64,000 bases of DNA from JBKEAR01 sp047972425 (GTDB lineage: Bacteria; Pseudomonadota; Alphaproteobacteria; JBKEAR01). The DNA lies in NCBI GenBank assembly GCA_047972425.1, contig JBKEAR010000012.1, positions 1 to 64,000 of the forward strand. Direction: 5' to 3'. Under the pieces are notes generated by a model. The model made no database searches, was not told the DNA's origin, and was given only the letters and a program-made list of their open reading frames with translations. Shown piece after piece: positions 8,114 to 16,248 of this stretch; the first letter of the stretch is position 1; each line of letters starts with the position of its first letter. Both the position numbers and the translations under genes were made by a program.

Positions 8114-9580
8114 ATGGAATATTTACAAATTGTATTTTCTTATCCGGTACTGATTTCGATATTTTTAGGAACAATCGCCGGTATTGTGATTGGTGGTATG
8201 CCGGGGCTTACGGCAACAATGGCGGTTGCCTTGCTTATCCCGATTACATTTAATTTTGAACCCCTCATTGGTTTAGCCTTAATGGGTGGGGTTTATTGTG
8301 GGGCGATGTATGGTGGCTCTATTGCCGCTATTTTACTTTCTACCCCCGGCACACCCGCTGCGGCTGCTACAGCTATTGAGGGCTATCCGCTCACCCAGCA
8401 AGGGCATGGCGGTTTGGCACTTACAGTATCGGTTGTCGCCAGTTTTATTGGGGGTATGTTCTCTATAATGATTTTACTGCTGGTTTCGCCGTTATTGGCA
8501 AAAGTGGCATTAAAATTTGGCCCGCCCGAGCAATTTTTGCTCGCTATTATGGGTTTGGCAGGGATTATATCCCTTACAGCCGGTAATTTGGTTAAAGGAT
8601 TTATCTCGGGTATTATCGGGCTGATGATTGCCGTTATCGGCGAAGACCCAATTACGGCTTCTATCCGCTATACCGGTGGTATTTTAGACCTATACGAAGG
8701 TGTTGCCTTTATGCCTGCACTCATTGGTATGTTCTCGATAACATCGATGTTAGAGCTTACGGGTAAAGATAAAATAGCAGCCGAAGATATTGATATATCC
8801 ACCATTAAGCGCGAAAAATTCCCTAAAGGGTTATTTCCCTTTATATCTATTGGCTCGCTTACGGGTACGGTTGTGGGTATTTTACCGGGTGAAGGTGCAA
8901 CGGTTGCGGCTTTTATCTCTTATAACTTTGCCAAACAAAAATCGAAGCTCAAGCATTTATTTGGTAAAGGCTCGGTAGAAGGCATTGCGGCAGCCGAAAG
9001 CGGAAACAACGCCTGTGTGGGTGGCTCGCTTGTGCCATTGCTTACATTGGGTATTCCGGGCAATACGGTGGCTGCGGCATTAATGGGCGGATTAATGATC
9101 CACGGTCTTATCCCCGGCCCAGAGCTATTTACAACCCATGCCGATGTCACTTATCCGTTCATTATTTCGCTATTTGTATCTAATGCATCATTTTTGCTTG
9201 TCGGGTTATTTTTTGCCCCTTATTTTGCGCGGATTTCTCATATTCCGGCACAAATTTTAATTCCGGCTATTTGTATGTTCTCTATCATTGGTGCATATGC
9301 CATGAATAATAGCGTTTTTGATGTTTGGCTCATGCTCGGCTTTGCTTTTTTTGGTTTCATTTTAAGCAAAACCGGTTTTTCGCTCTCGGCGATTATTTTG
9401 GGCATGATTTTAGGCCCCATTGCCGAAAACGGCTTTTCGCAAGCCTTAGCGATGTCGGGCGGTAATTACGGTATTTTCGTTCATAGTCCAGTTAGCTGGA
9501 TATTATGGGTAATTATATTTGCACTTATTTTACCACCGCTTTTAACCAAGCAAAAATCAATGGATCATAGTGCATCTTAA
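8114..9580 (+). CDS. tctA: Tripartite tricarboxylate transporter large permease TctA
   Basis: The 12-helix ion-coupled permease, 488 residues. The N-terminal signature GGMPGLTATMAVALLIPITF (27-46), the following GVYCGAMYGGSIAAILLSTP and TPAAAATAIEGYPL, and the internal repeat GILPGEGATVAAFISY near 256-271 are all typical. So are NACVGGSLVPLLTLGIPGN and the helix after it. It is the last gene of tctCBA and ends at a shared bidirectional terminator facing the pxp operon. Confidence 0.96.
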   Translation: MEYLQIVFSYPVLISIFLGTIAGIVIGGMPGLTATMAVALLIPITFNFEPLIGLALMGGVYCGAMYGGSIAAILLSTPGTPAAAATAIEGYPLTQQGHGGLALTVSVVASFIGGMFSIMILLLVSPLLAKVALKFGPPEQFLLAIMGLAGIISLTAGNLVKGFISGIIGLMIAVIGEDPITASIRYTGGILDLYEGVAFMPALIGMFSITSMLELTGKDKIAAEDIDISTIKREKFPKGLFPFISIGSLTGTVVGILPGEGATVAAFISYNFAKQKSKLKHLFGKGSVEGIAAAESGNNACVGGSLVPLLTLGIPGNTVAAALMGGLMIHGLIPGPELFTTHADVTYPFIISLFVSNASFLLVGLFFAPYFARISHIPAQILIPAICMFSIIGAYAMNNSVFDVWLMLGFAFFGFILSKTGFSLSAIILGMILGPIAENGFSQALAMSGGNYGIFVHSPVSWILWVIIFALILPPLLTKQKSMDHSAS

Positions 9581-9597
9581 ATGATGTATCGCTTCAT

Positions 9598-9630
9598 AAA
9601 AAGCCGGCTCCATATTGAGCCGGCTTTTTT
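9598..9630. terminator. Bidirectional rho-independent terminator between tctA and pxpC
   Basis: Arms AGCCGGCTC and GAGCCGGCT around CATATT, flanked by an A-run on the left and a T-run on the right, so it can serve both convergent operons. Its last bases overlap the pxpC stop region. Confidence 0.9.
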
Positions 9631-10552
9631 ATATATGGGTAAAAAAGGATAATTGCTCCTGATATTCTTGGGCAGCAACCATAATATCTTTTTGATAAAA
9701 ACGGATTTTTGTCCCCGGTGCCGCTTGGGCAAATCGGCCAAAATCACTTTTACAAATATAGCCAATTTTGGGGTAACCCCCAATAGTTTGGCGGTCAACC
9801 ATCAGTACAATCGGCTGGCCGCCCATGGGTATTTGTATTGCCCCAACATCAATGCCCTCGGAATATAAATTGGTTTTATTGTATGTAATCGCCGCGCCAT
9901 TGATACGATAGCCCATGCGGTTAATCTCTTGGGAAACCGTGTAGGTGGATTTAAAAAATAAATCCTGCATTTGGGGCGAAAAATCCTTATATTGTGCCGA
10001 AGTTATCACCCCAATCTCAATTTCTTTATCATAACTCGGGATAAAACGGGGGGCAACATTGCGGGCAATGCTTGGTTGGCTTGGTTGATAATTAATCTTA
10101 TCCCCTTTGCCAAGTTTGCCCCCCTTAGCGTCCAGCCCGCCTAAATCATCGCGCATAACCGTGGTACAGCTACCCAATATAGGCATAACATCAAAACCAT
10201 CTTTTACCGCTAAATAGCTATATAAGCCTTGTTGCATCATACCCAGCGTTAAAATATCGCCAGCCTTTACATAAAAACTTTGCCATGGGCTAATGGCTTG
10301 GCCATTCAACTGAGCATTCATATCGGCACCGCTAAGGGCAACCATGGCGGGTTGTTGGAACATACATTTAAATTGCCCCACCATAATTTCTATTTGCGCC
10401 TTATTGGGGATATTACCGAGTAAATGATTATTCCATAAAAAGGCATGCATATCCATGGGTCCGCCCATGGTAACACCCACATGCTGATAACCCATACGCC
10501 CAAGGTCTTGAATAGTTGCTAAAAAATCTGCTTGTTCAATAATTAAGCTCAT
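9629..10552 (-). CDS. pxpC: 5-oxoprolinase subunit PxpC (biotin-dependent carboxyltransferase-like, KipA family)
   Basis: Together with PxpA and PxpB it hydrolyses 5-oxo-L-proline to glutamate at the expense of ATP. The N-terminal IEQADFLATIQDLGRMGYQH and the nearby GVTMGGPMDMHAF are diagnostic of the KipA/AHS2 fold. A second block, IQIPMGGQPIVLMVDRQTIG, lies in the C-terminal half. The length of 307 is normal. It directly follows pxpB with no gap and is the last gene of the dctPQM-pxpABC unit. Confidence 0.92.
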   Translation of the reverse strand: MSLIIEQADFLATIQDLGRMGYQHVGVTMGGPMDMHAFLWNNHLLGNIPNKAQIEIMVGQFKCMFQQPAMVALSGADMNAQLNGQAISPWQSFYVKAGDILTLGMMQQGLYSYLAVKDGFDVMPILGSCTTVMRDDLGGLDAKGGKLGKGDKINYQPSQPSIARNVAPRFIPSYDKEIEIGVITSAQYKDFSPQMQDLFFKSTYTVSQEINRMGYRINGAAITYNKTNLYSEGIDVGAIQIPMGGQPIVLMVDRQTIGGYPKIGYICKSDFGRFAQAAPGTKIRFYQKDIMVAAQEYQEQLSFFTHI

Positions 10553-11236
10553 TTATAGCACCCCGCCCATCGCTAAAAATTCTTGTTTAGATATTTGGCT
10601 AAAGCGCACCTTATCGCCCACATTAAAAACAGAAAGCTCTTTAAGGTTAAAATCAATGAGCTCTATGGGGGTACGCCCAATGATTTGCCAACCGCCGGGG
10701 GATATTTTGGGGTAAACTGCTGTTTGATTATCAGCCAATGCCACCGATTTTGCTGCAACTTCCCGCCGTGGTGATTGTTTGCGTGGGATAGTTAATTTTT
10801 TATCGGTTTGCCCCAAAAAAGCAAAACCAATAGAAAAACCAACCGCATAAACCATATAAGTTTGCCCGGTATGCAATTTTATGATCTCATCAAAATTTAA
10901 GCCGGTATGGGTACAAACTTCATTGGCATCTAAAGCAACCTCTTGGCCATAATAAACAGGTATCTCAATCAGTTTACCCTGATGAATGGCTTGAACATCG
11001 GGTTTAAAATCTTTGGCCAATTGCTCTAAACCTTGTATCATTTCGCTTAAGCCAATTTTTAAATTGTTAAAGCGGATAAAAAGAGTGGTGTAAGAGGGTA
11101 TCGTATCCACAATTACCCCACTAAAATGCGCCCGAACCGCCCCATTAAACTGGGTAATATGTAAAGTGAGCGGTTCGCTTGCTTGCGGTGCAAAAACCAC
11201 CATTATGCTATTTTCATTCAGGGGTGATATTTGCAT
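10553..11236 (-). CDS. pxpB: 5-oxoprolinase subunit PxpB (KipI/AHS1 family)
   Basis: A 227-residue AHS1-domain protein. Typical blocks are PSYTTLFIRFN near 44-54, IPVYYGQEVALDANEVCTHT near 92-111, YMVYAVGFSIGFAFLG near 126-141, and the C-terminal YPKISPGGWQIIGRTPIELI. PxpB and PxpC form the ATP-dependent partner of PxpA. The homologous Bacillus pair KipI/KipA was first described as a kinase-inhibitor system, but three adjacent pxp genes point to 5-oxoprolinase. Its start overlaps the pxpA stop by 1 bp. Confidence 0.92.
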   Translation of the reverse strand: MQISPLNENSIMVVFAPQASEPLTLHITQFNGAVRAHFSGVIVDTIPSYTTLFIRFNNLKIGLSEMIQGLEQLAKDFKPDVQAIHQGKLIEIPVYYGQEVALDANEVCTHTGLNFDEIIKLHTGQTYMVYAVGFSIGFAFLGQTDKKLTIPRKQSPRREVAAKSVALADNQTAVYPKISPGGWQIIGRTPIELIDFNLKELSVFNVGDKVRFSQISKQEFLAMGGVL

Positions 11237-11967
11237 TATTTATGTAGCTCACCATGTAAAAATTGGGCAATATCTAAAGCCAGCACACCATCACCATGAA
11301 TGCATAAACTATCCGCTTTTACAGATAATTTTTGCCCATCCAATGTTGTTACCGAAGCATCACGGATAAGACTTAAAGCTTGCGCTTTTATTTTATCTAA
11401 GCTTTTATGGCTCGCCCCTTTTTTACTGCGGGGCTCTAATAGCCCATTGGGTGCATAGGCACGGTCAACAAAAGCCTCAAAAATTAAAGAAATCCCATAT
11501 TGATCGGCCAATTTTTTATATTGCTCTCGCCGAGGTGTGGCCATAATCATCAACGGAATTTGGGCATCATATTTTTGCAAGGCGATTAATAAATTTTCGT
11601 ACACAAAAACATCGTCCATCATTTTGTTATATAAAGCGCCATGGGGTTTTATATAGGCAATATCGGTTTCTTGCATATGGCAAATTGCACGCAATGCCCC
11701 AATTTGGTAAATAAACAGGCTTTGCAATTCATCGGCAGGCAATATCATGGCACGGCGGCCAAAACCTTGTAAATCCGCATAACCGGGGTGCGCCCCAATA
11801 GCGACCCCATATTTTTTGGCCAAAGCTACAGTTTGGTGCATCACTAATGGGTCAGACGCATGCATGCCACATGCAATATTGGTCATATCGATAAAGGGCA
11901 TAATCTCGCTATCTTGCCCAATTTTCCAAAGGCCAAAGCTTTCGCCCATATCACAATTAATTTTCAT
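11236..11967 (-). CDS. pxpA: 5-oxoprolinase subunit PxpA (LamB/YcsF family)
   Basis: The catalytic 5-oxoprolinase subunit. The N-terminus MKINCDMGESFGLWKIGQD is the classic LamB/YcsF signature of metal-binding residues; it continues with NIACGMHASDPLVM and GAHPGYADLQGFGRR. KPHGALYNKM near 133-142 and FVDRAYAPNGLLEPRSKKGA further on complete the fold. The length of 243 is standard. It starts 11 bp after dctM, which links 5-oxoproline hydrolysis to the TRAP transporter. Confidence 0.95.
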   Translation of the reverse strand: MKINCDMGESFGLWKIGQDSEIMPFIDMTNIACGMHASDPLVMHQTVALAKKYGVAIGAHPGYADLQGFGRRAMILPADELQSLFIYQIGALRAICHMQETDIAYIKPHGALYNKMMDDVFVYENLLIALQKYDAQIPLMIMATPRREQYKKLADQYGISLIFEAFVDRAYAPNGLLEPRSKKGASHKSLDKIKAQALSLIRDASVTTLDGQKLSVKADSLCIHGDGVLALDIAQFLHGELHK

Positions 11968-11978
11968 ATTATCCCCTT

Positions 11979-13280
11979 TTAATTACTTTTGATATTCTCG
12001 GGTAAATAGGTCACAATTTCCGGAAAAACCGTAATCAGCGCTAAAGCCACACACATAATAAAGAAAAACGGTAAAGCAGCAGCTGCAATTTTAAGAATAT
12101 TATCTTTAGTAAGCGATTGTATCACAAATAAATTAAAGCCAACAGGGGGCGTAATTTGCGACATCTCCACCACAATCACCACAAAAATACCAAACCATAA
12201 AGGGCTAATGCCCGCTTGTTCAATCATGGGCATAATGATAGATGTGGTTAAAACCACAATCGAGATACCATCTAAAAAACAGCCCAAAACAATAAAAAAT
12301 AAGGTAAGCGCAAATAAGAGCATATAAGGCGATAAATTAAGTGTGGCAATCCATGTGGCCAATGTGGCGGGTATTCCCGTAAAGCCCATGGCTAAGGTTA
12401 AAAAGGCTGCACCCGCTAAAATAAAAGCAATCATGCATGATGTTACGGTAGCGCCCATCAATGAATCAATAAACATTTGTTTATTAAGCGCCCCATAAGC
12501 CCATGCAATAATCAAGGAAACCACAACCCCGAAGGCCGCGGCATCAATGGGCGAGGCCAGCCCGGCATAGATAGAGCCGATGATACATAAAATTAATATA
12601 ATCATGGGTATTAGGCGCACGATTTGTAATAAATCTTTTTTTCGTACTTTTTCCGTCTCTTTAGGGATTTTATTTGGGTTAAGCAAGGCATAAATGACCA
12701 CATAGCTTACAAATAAAACGGCCAATAATATACCCGGTAAAATCCCGGCCATAAATAAGCGGGCAATCGATTGCTCGGTCGCTACACCATATACAATCAA
12801 TATAATCGAAGGCGGTATCAACAAGCCTAAAGTCGCCGAGCCCGCCAATGTACCGATGGTCATATGTTTTGGGTAATTGCGTTTTTCAAGCTCGGGGATG
12901 GATATACGCCCAATGGTTGCCGCCGTTGCGGCCGAAGAGCCAGAAACTGCAGCAAATATGCCACAACCCAAAATATTAATATGCAATAATCGCCCCGGTA
13001 AAAACCGTACCCATGGGGCTAAGGCCTTAAACATATCGCTTGCAATGCGCGAGCGATATAATATCTCGCCCATCCAAATAAATAAGGGTAAAGCAACTAA
13101 CGACCAAGAATGGCTCTCTGACCATAGGCTGGTTGCCAAATTTAACCCAATATTATTACTGGTAAATATTTGCAAGGCCAACATGCCAATGGCAAGTAAG
13201 GCAAAGGCAATCCATACCCCAAAACCCAATAGACTTAAAAGCACGAGTATCAACAGAAAGGTCATAAAAATTTCGGACAT
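11979..13280 (-). CDS. dctM: TRAP transporter large permease DctM
   Basis: The 12-helix ion-coupled subunit of a TRAP transporter (433 residues). Highly conserved DctM stretches are visible: GCGIFAAVSGSSAATAATIG near 106-125, GTLAGSATLGLLIPPSIILI near 143-162, and the C-terminal SQITPPVGFNLFVIQS. It starts 2 bp after dctQ and is followed 11 bp later by pxpA. The context suggests 5-oxoproline or a chemically similar acid as substrate (inference). Confidence 0.95.
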   Translation of the reverse strand: MSEIFMTFLLILVLLSLLGFGVWIAFALLAIGMLALQIFTSNNIGLNLATSLWSESHSWSLVALPLFIWMGEILYRSRIASDMFKALAPWVRFLPGRLLHINILGCGIFAAVSGSSAATAATIGRISIPELEKRNYPKHMTIGTLAGSATLGLLIPPSIILIVYGVATEQSIARLFMAGILPGILLAVLFVSYVVIYALLNPNKIPKETEKVRKKDLLQIVRLIPMIILILCIIGSIYAGLASPIDAAAFGVVVSLIIAWAYGALNKQMFIDSLMGATVTSCMIAFILAGAAFLTLAMGFTGIPATLATWIATLNLSPYMLLFALTLFFIVLGCFLDGISIVVLTTSIIMPMIEQAGISPLWFGIFVVIVVEMSQITPPVGFNLFVIQSLTKDNILKIAAAALPFFFIMCVALALITVFPEIVTYLPENIKSN

Positions 13281-13282
13281 TT

Positions 13283-13828
13283 TTAGGCCTCCTCGGCATT
13301 ATGGCTAATGCTATAGGGTATTTGTTTTAAGAATAGCAAGCAAATCAAATCATCGAGCAATGCCAAGGCAAAAACCATAAGCCCTAAGGTCATAACCATT
13401 TGGGGTATCCAAAGGGGTATGGCAATTAAACCTGCAGAAAGGTCGTTATAGCTAAAAGATTCATAGGTAAGTAAAATACAGTTATAGCTAGCATAGGCTG
13501 CAATGGCAAAACATAAGATAAGCGTAAAGATATTACAAATTTTTTGTATGCGCTGGGGGAGTATCTGCAAAATAAGTGTTACCCGGATATGCCCGGCACG
13601 TTTAAATGTATAGGCCAAGGCCAAAAAGCTTGCCCCTGTAAGTAAAAAGCCTGCAAATTCGGTATAAGATGGTATGGCCAGCCCAAGGATTTTGCCGGTA
13701 AAACGTACCGATATTTTATCAATGATATTAAACATTACCTGCACAAAAACAATGGCACAAATAGCAAAAATACAAAAAGCGGCTATATATCCGCCCATAT
13801 CATATATTTTGTCTAAAATTTTTCGCAT
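13283..13828 (-). CDS. dctQ: TRAP transporter small permease DctQ
   Basis: A 181-residue membrane protein with four hydrophobic segments, near 12-35, 53-70, 92-113 and 133-160. It has the DctQ motifs FAGFLLTGASFLALAYTFKR and AGHIRVTLI. It sits between dctP and dctM, the usual order. DctQ clamps onto DctM and orients it in the membrane. The RBS is a GGGGGAAA stretch just before the ATG. Confidence 0.9.
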   Translation of the reverse strand: MRKILDKIYDMGGYIAAFCIFAICAIVFVQVMFNIIDKISVRFTGKILGLAIPSYTEFAGFLLTGASFLALAYTFKRAGHIRVTLILQILPQRIQKICNIFTLILCFAIAAYASYNCILLTYESFSYNDLSAGLIAIPLWIPQMVMTLGLMVFALALLDDLICLLFLKQIPYSISHNAEEA

Positions 13829-13854
13829 TTTTCCCCCAATATATGCATAAGAAT

Positions 13855-13881
13855 AAGGGAGACAATTGTTTCGCCTCCCTT
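13855..13881 (-). promoter_or_regulatory. Intercistronic hairpin between dctP and dctQ
   Basis: AAGGGAG (13855-13861) and CTCCCTT (13875-13881) pair around a 13-nt loop. On the minus strand it lies just after dctP and is followed by ATTCTT, a weak T-tract. It could attenuate or stabilise the transcript so that the receptor is made in excess, as for the hairpin after tctC. Confidence 0.55.
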
Positions 13882-13899
13882 TAAGTTATCAATTATTAT

Positions 13900-14868
13900 T
13901 TATTTTGTATAAGCATCTAAAACAGCTTGGCCGTTATCGTCAATATTGGCTTTCCAATCATCCAGCATTTTACCACCCACAGCCTTTAATTGTGCCATTA
14001 ATTCAGCTGTTGGTTCACTGACGATAATACCGTTTTCTTTTAATTTGGCCACTTGGTCGATATTTTCGGCCTTGCTCATTTCCCAACCGCGTTTTTCGGC
14101 ATCGGCCGCCGCAGTTAAAATGGCTTGTTGGGTTTTTTCGTCCAACCGGTCAAAAGCTTTTTTATTCACCACCACAATATTTTTGGGTATCCAAGCCTGA
14201 ATATCGGTATAATTGGTTAAAAAGTCCCAAGCTTTTGAGTTTACACCGGTTGAAGGCGAGGTAATCATGGCCTCTACCCGATTGGTGGAAAATGCTTGGG
14301 GAATATCCGGCACTTCAATCAGTACAGGCGTTGCACCAACGGCCGTGGCAAAAGCCTCTAATGTTGAGTTATAAGAGCGGAATTTAATACCCTTAAGGTC
14401 ATCCACACTATTGATGGCTTTTTTGGTATATAAACCTTGGGGCGGCCATGCAACCGCATATAAAACCTTGATATTTTCTTTATCTAAAAGCTTTTCTACC
14501 ACCGGTTTTTGGGCTTGCCATAAAGCCATCGCTTGGTCGTAATCGGTGGCAAAAAACGGCAATGAATCTAGACCAAAAACTTGGTTTTCGTTATTGAGTA
14601 ACGATAAAAAGAACTCTCCCGCTTGTACTTGCCCACTGCGTACAGCCTTTTTAATCTCCGGATGTTTAAATAGCGAGCCTGCCGAATGCACGGTAATCTC
14701 TAATTCATCGCCACTTAAATTTTTAACTTCATCGGCAAACTGATAAATATTTTGCGTATGAAAAGTCGCATCGGGATAAGGCGTTGCCATATTCCATGTT
14801 TCTCCAGAAGCACCCATTGCCAATATAGATGCTATTGGTACGATTTTTAAAACTGATTTTAGCTTCAT
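13900..14868 (-). CDS. dctP: TRAP transporter solute-binding protein DctP
   Basis: A periplasmic receptor of 322 residues with a signal peptide of about 22 residues (MKLKSVLKIVPIASILAMGA). The mature part has the DctP core: HTQNIYQFADEVKNLSGDELE, GEFFLSLLNN, and DLKGIKFRSYNS near 156-167, whose Arg normally makes the salt bridge to the ligand carboxylate. VPDIPQAFSTNRVEAMITSP follows. It is the first gene of dctPQM-pxpABC. The ligand is not determined by sequence; 5-oxoproline is inferred from the operon. Confidence 0.93.
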   Translation of the reverse strand: MKLKSVLKIVPIASILAMGASGETWNMATPYPDATFHTQNIYQFADEVKNLSGDELEITVHSAGSLFKHPEIKKAVRSGQVQAGEFFLSLLNNENQVFGLDSLPFFATDYDQAMALWQAQKPVVEKLLDKENIKVLYAVAWPPQGLYTKKAINSVDDLKGIKFRSYNSTLEAFATAVGATPVLIEVPDIPQAFSTNRVEAMITSPSTGVNSKAWDFLTNYTDIQAWIPKNIVVVNKKAFDRLDEKTQQAILTAAADAEKRGWEMSKAENIDQVAKLKENGIIVSEPTAELMAQLKAVGGKMLDDWKANIDDNGQAVLDAYTK

Positions 14869-14963
14869 GTTATCACCTAAAATTATTAATATTGAGTATT
14901 TATGAGATAAAATTTTTCATAAAGTAAAAGGTTACAATATTTTTATGGGATAATCAATAAGCT

Positions 14964-15794
14964 TTACCGTGCAACCAAACGTTGGTAATTTTGCCACTCG
15001 CTCCATGCGGCATCTATAATATCAAAACGGGTTTCCGGCTCAATTGCGGCAAAAGGTTTTATCAGCTCTTGTAAATCGGGGTAAAGGCGCGAGAAATCGG
15101 GGTTTGCCGGCCGGCCGCCCGAAAGCCCCATATAAGTAATTGCCGCCGATGCCCAAGAACCTTCTATGGTCATATTTCCGTCTTCATTCACAATAATAAT
15201 ATTATCCTCAGATTGCAAACGTGCAAGCAAATGCGCCAAAGGGATAAGCTCTGTTGCGGTCAGATTACTAAGCTCTTGATAATTCTTAAGTAAAACATCT
15301 TGGCGCGCAGCAAAATCGCCTACATCATATTGGCTAAAATCTCCACCCTCAACCAGATAAATTTGGCTTTTAAGCTCGCGGGCAAGCTCGGCATAAGCAT
15401 AAAAATTATCCTCAAATTGTAAAATATCATTCCGCGCAACGGCATCGGCCTCTTGTACCAAAATTTTCGACCAACTATATTGGCGGATCAACTCTTCTAC
15501 TGTGCCCTCTTGCCACCAATCGGCCAAATTACCGCTAATGGCACTGGCCAAAATAGGGTAATAAGGGGTTTGTTGGTAGCTTGCAATCGACATTGCCTCA
15601 AGTGCGGGGGTAAAATCAATATCAAAAGCCTCTATATTGCCCACAAGTAATATGGGCTCAACCTCTACCGATTGCTCAATTTCGGCCTCCATATCGGGCA
15701 AGGCAAGGGGTGTTTCATCGGCTGCAAAGGATAAAAAAGAATATAAAACAAGGGGATAAAGTAATAAATTTTGCTTCAACTTCAAGGCTTTCAT
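14964..15794 (-). CDS. Secreted protein of unknown function, possibly a degenerate SGNH-hydrolase-like protein
   Basis: 276 residues with a signal peptide ending near SFAADE. I do not recognise the family with confidence. The layout faintly recalls SGNH/DUF4886-type hydrolases. A strand ILLVGNIEAF sits where those have GNS, YSWSKILVQE resembles the YDYVVLQE strand, and a C-terminal DGNMTIEGSWASAAITYMGL resembles the DxxHPS-aG-ylaA block. If so, the catalytic Ser and the Asp-His pair are all replaced and the protein would be enzymatically dead. The gene is monocistronic and downstream of nothing obvious. The ribosome site is weak. Confidence 0.5.
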   Translation of the reverse strand: MKALKLKQNLLLYPLVLYSFLSFAADETPLALPDMEAEIEQSVEVEPILLVGNIEAFDIDFTPALEAMSIASYQQTPYYPILASAISGNLADWWQEGTVEELIRQYSWSKILVQEADAVARNDILQFEDNFYAYAELARELKSQIYLVEGGDFSQYDVGDFAARQDVLLKNYQELSNLTATELIPLAHLLARLQSEDNIIIVNEDGNMTIEGSWASAAITYMGLSGGRPANPDFSRLYPDLQELIKPFAAIEPETRFDIIDAAWSEWQNYQRLVAR

Positions 15795-15862
15795 ATTAAA
15801 ATAATAGCAATTAGTAATTGATAATTATATAGTGTCAGATTGGGAAAAGATAGGAAATAATC

Positions 15863-16102
15863 ATGAAAAAAATCTTCATTGCCTTAAGCGCCGCTGCCCT
15901 TGTTACCATGCCGTTTATGGCCGAGGCAAAATCGCAAAAGCCAAAATATTGCCTAGAGAAATCTGATTGTACCCGTTGGGCCAAAGCCTATTGTGCACAA
16001 TCGGGTAAAAAAGCCAGCATTAGCAATGTGCATATTAATACACGCATGGTACTTAAAGGGACAAAACGCCACCCTTATCAGGTACATTTTACTTGCAAAT
16101 AA
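15863..16102 (+). CDS. Small secreted cysteine-containing protein
   Basis: 79 residues: a clear signal peptide ending MPFMAEA, then a basic mature domain of about 57 residues with four Cys (CLEKSDC, YC and a terminal TCK). That number would allow two disulfides in the periplasm. No known family is recognised. It is transcribed divergently from the secreted protein gene at 14964-15794 and is followed by a strong terminator. A ribosome site AGGAAATAATC precedes the ATG. Confidence 0.65.
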   Translation: MKKIFIALSAAALVTMPFMAEAKSQKPKYCLEKSDCTRWAKAYCAQSGKKASISNVHINTRMVLKGTKRHPYQVHFTCK

Positions 16103-16162
16103 AAGCCTAAAATATCCAAGAACATCCATTTATAAGCAAGTAAATGATATTCTTTATACAAA

Positions 16163-16208
16163 AAAACCCTTAATTTTTTTGGTATGAGCCAAAATTTTAA
16201 GGGTTTTT
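16163..16208. terminator. Terminator between the small secreted protein gene and dnaJ
   Basis: AAAACCCTTAA and TTAAGGGTTTT pair with additional A/T and GGC/GCC-like pairs inside, followed by a T-run. A/T tracts on both sides suit the convergent arrangement with dnaJ. Confidence 0.8.
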
Positions 16209-16248
16209 ATTATATATTCAATGGATATATACGGATTATTTTGGCGGA

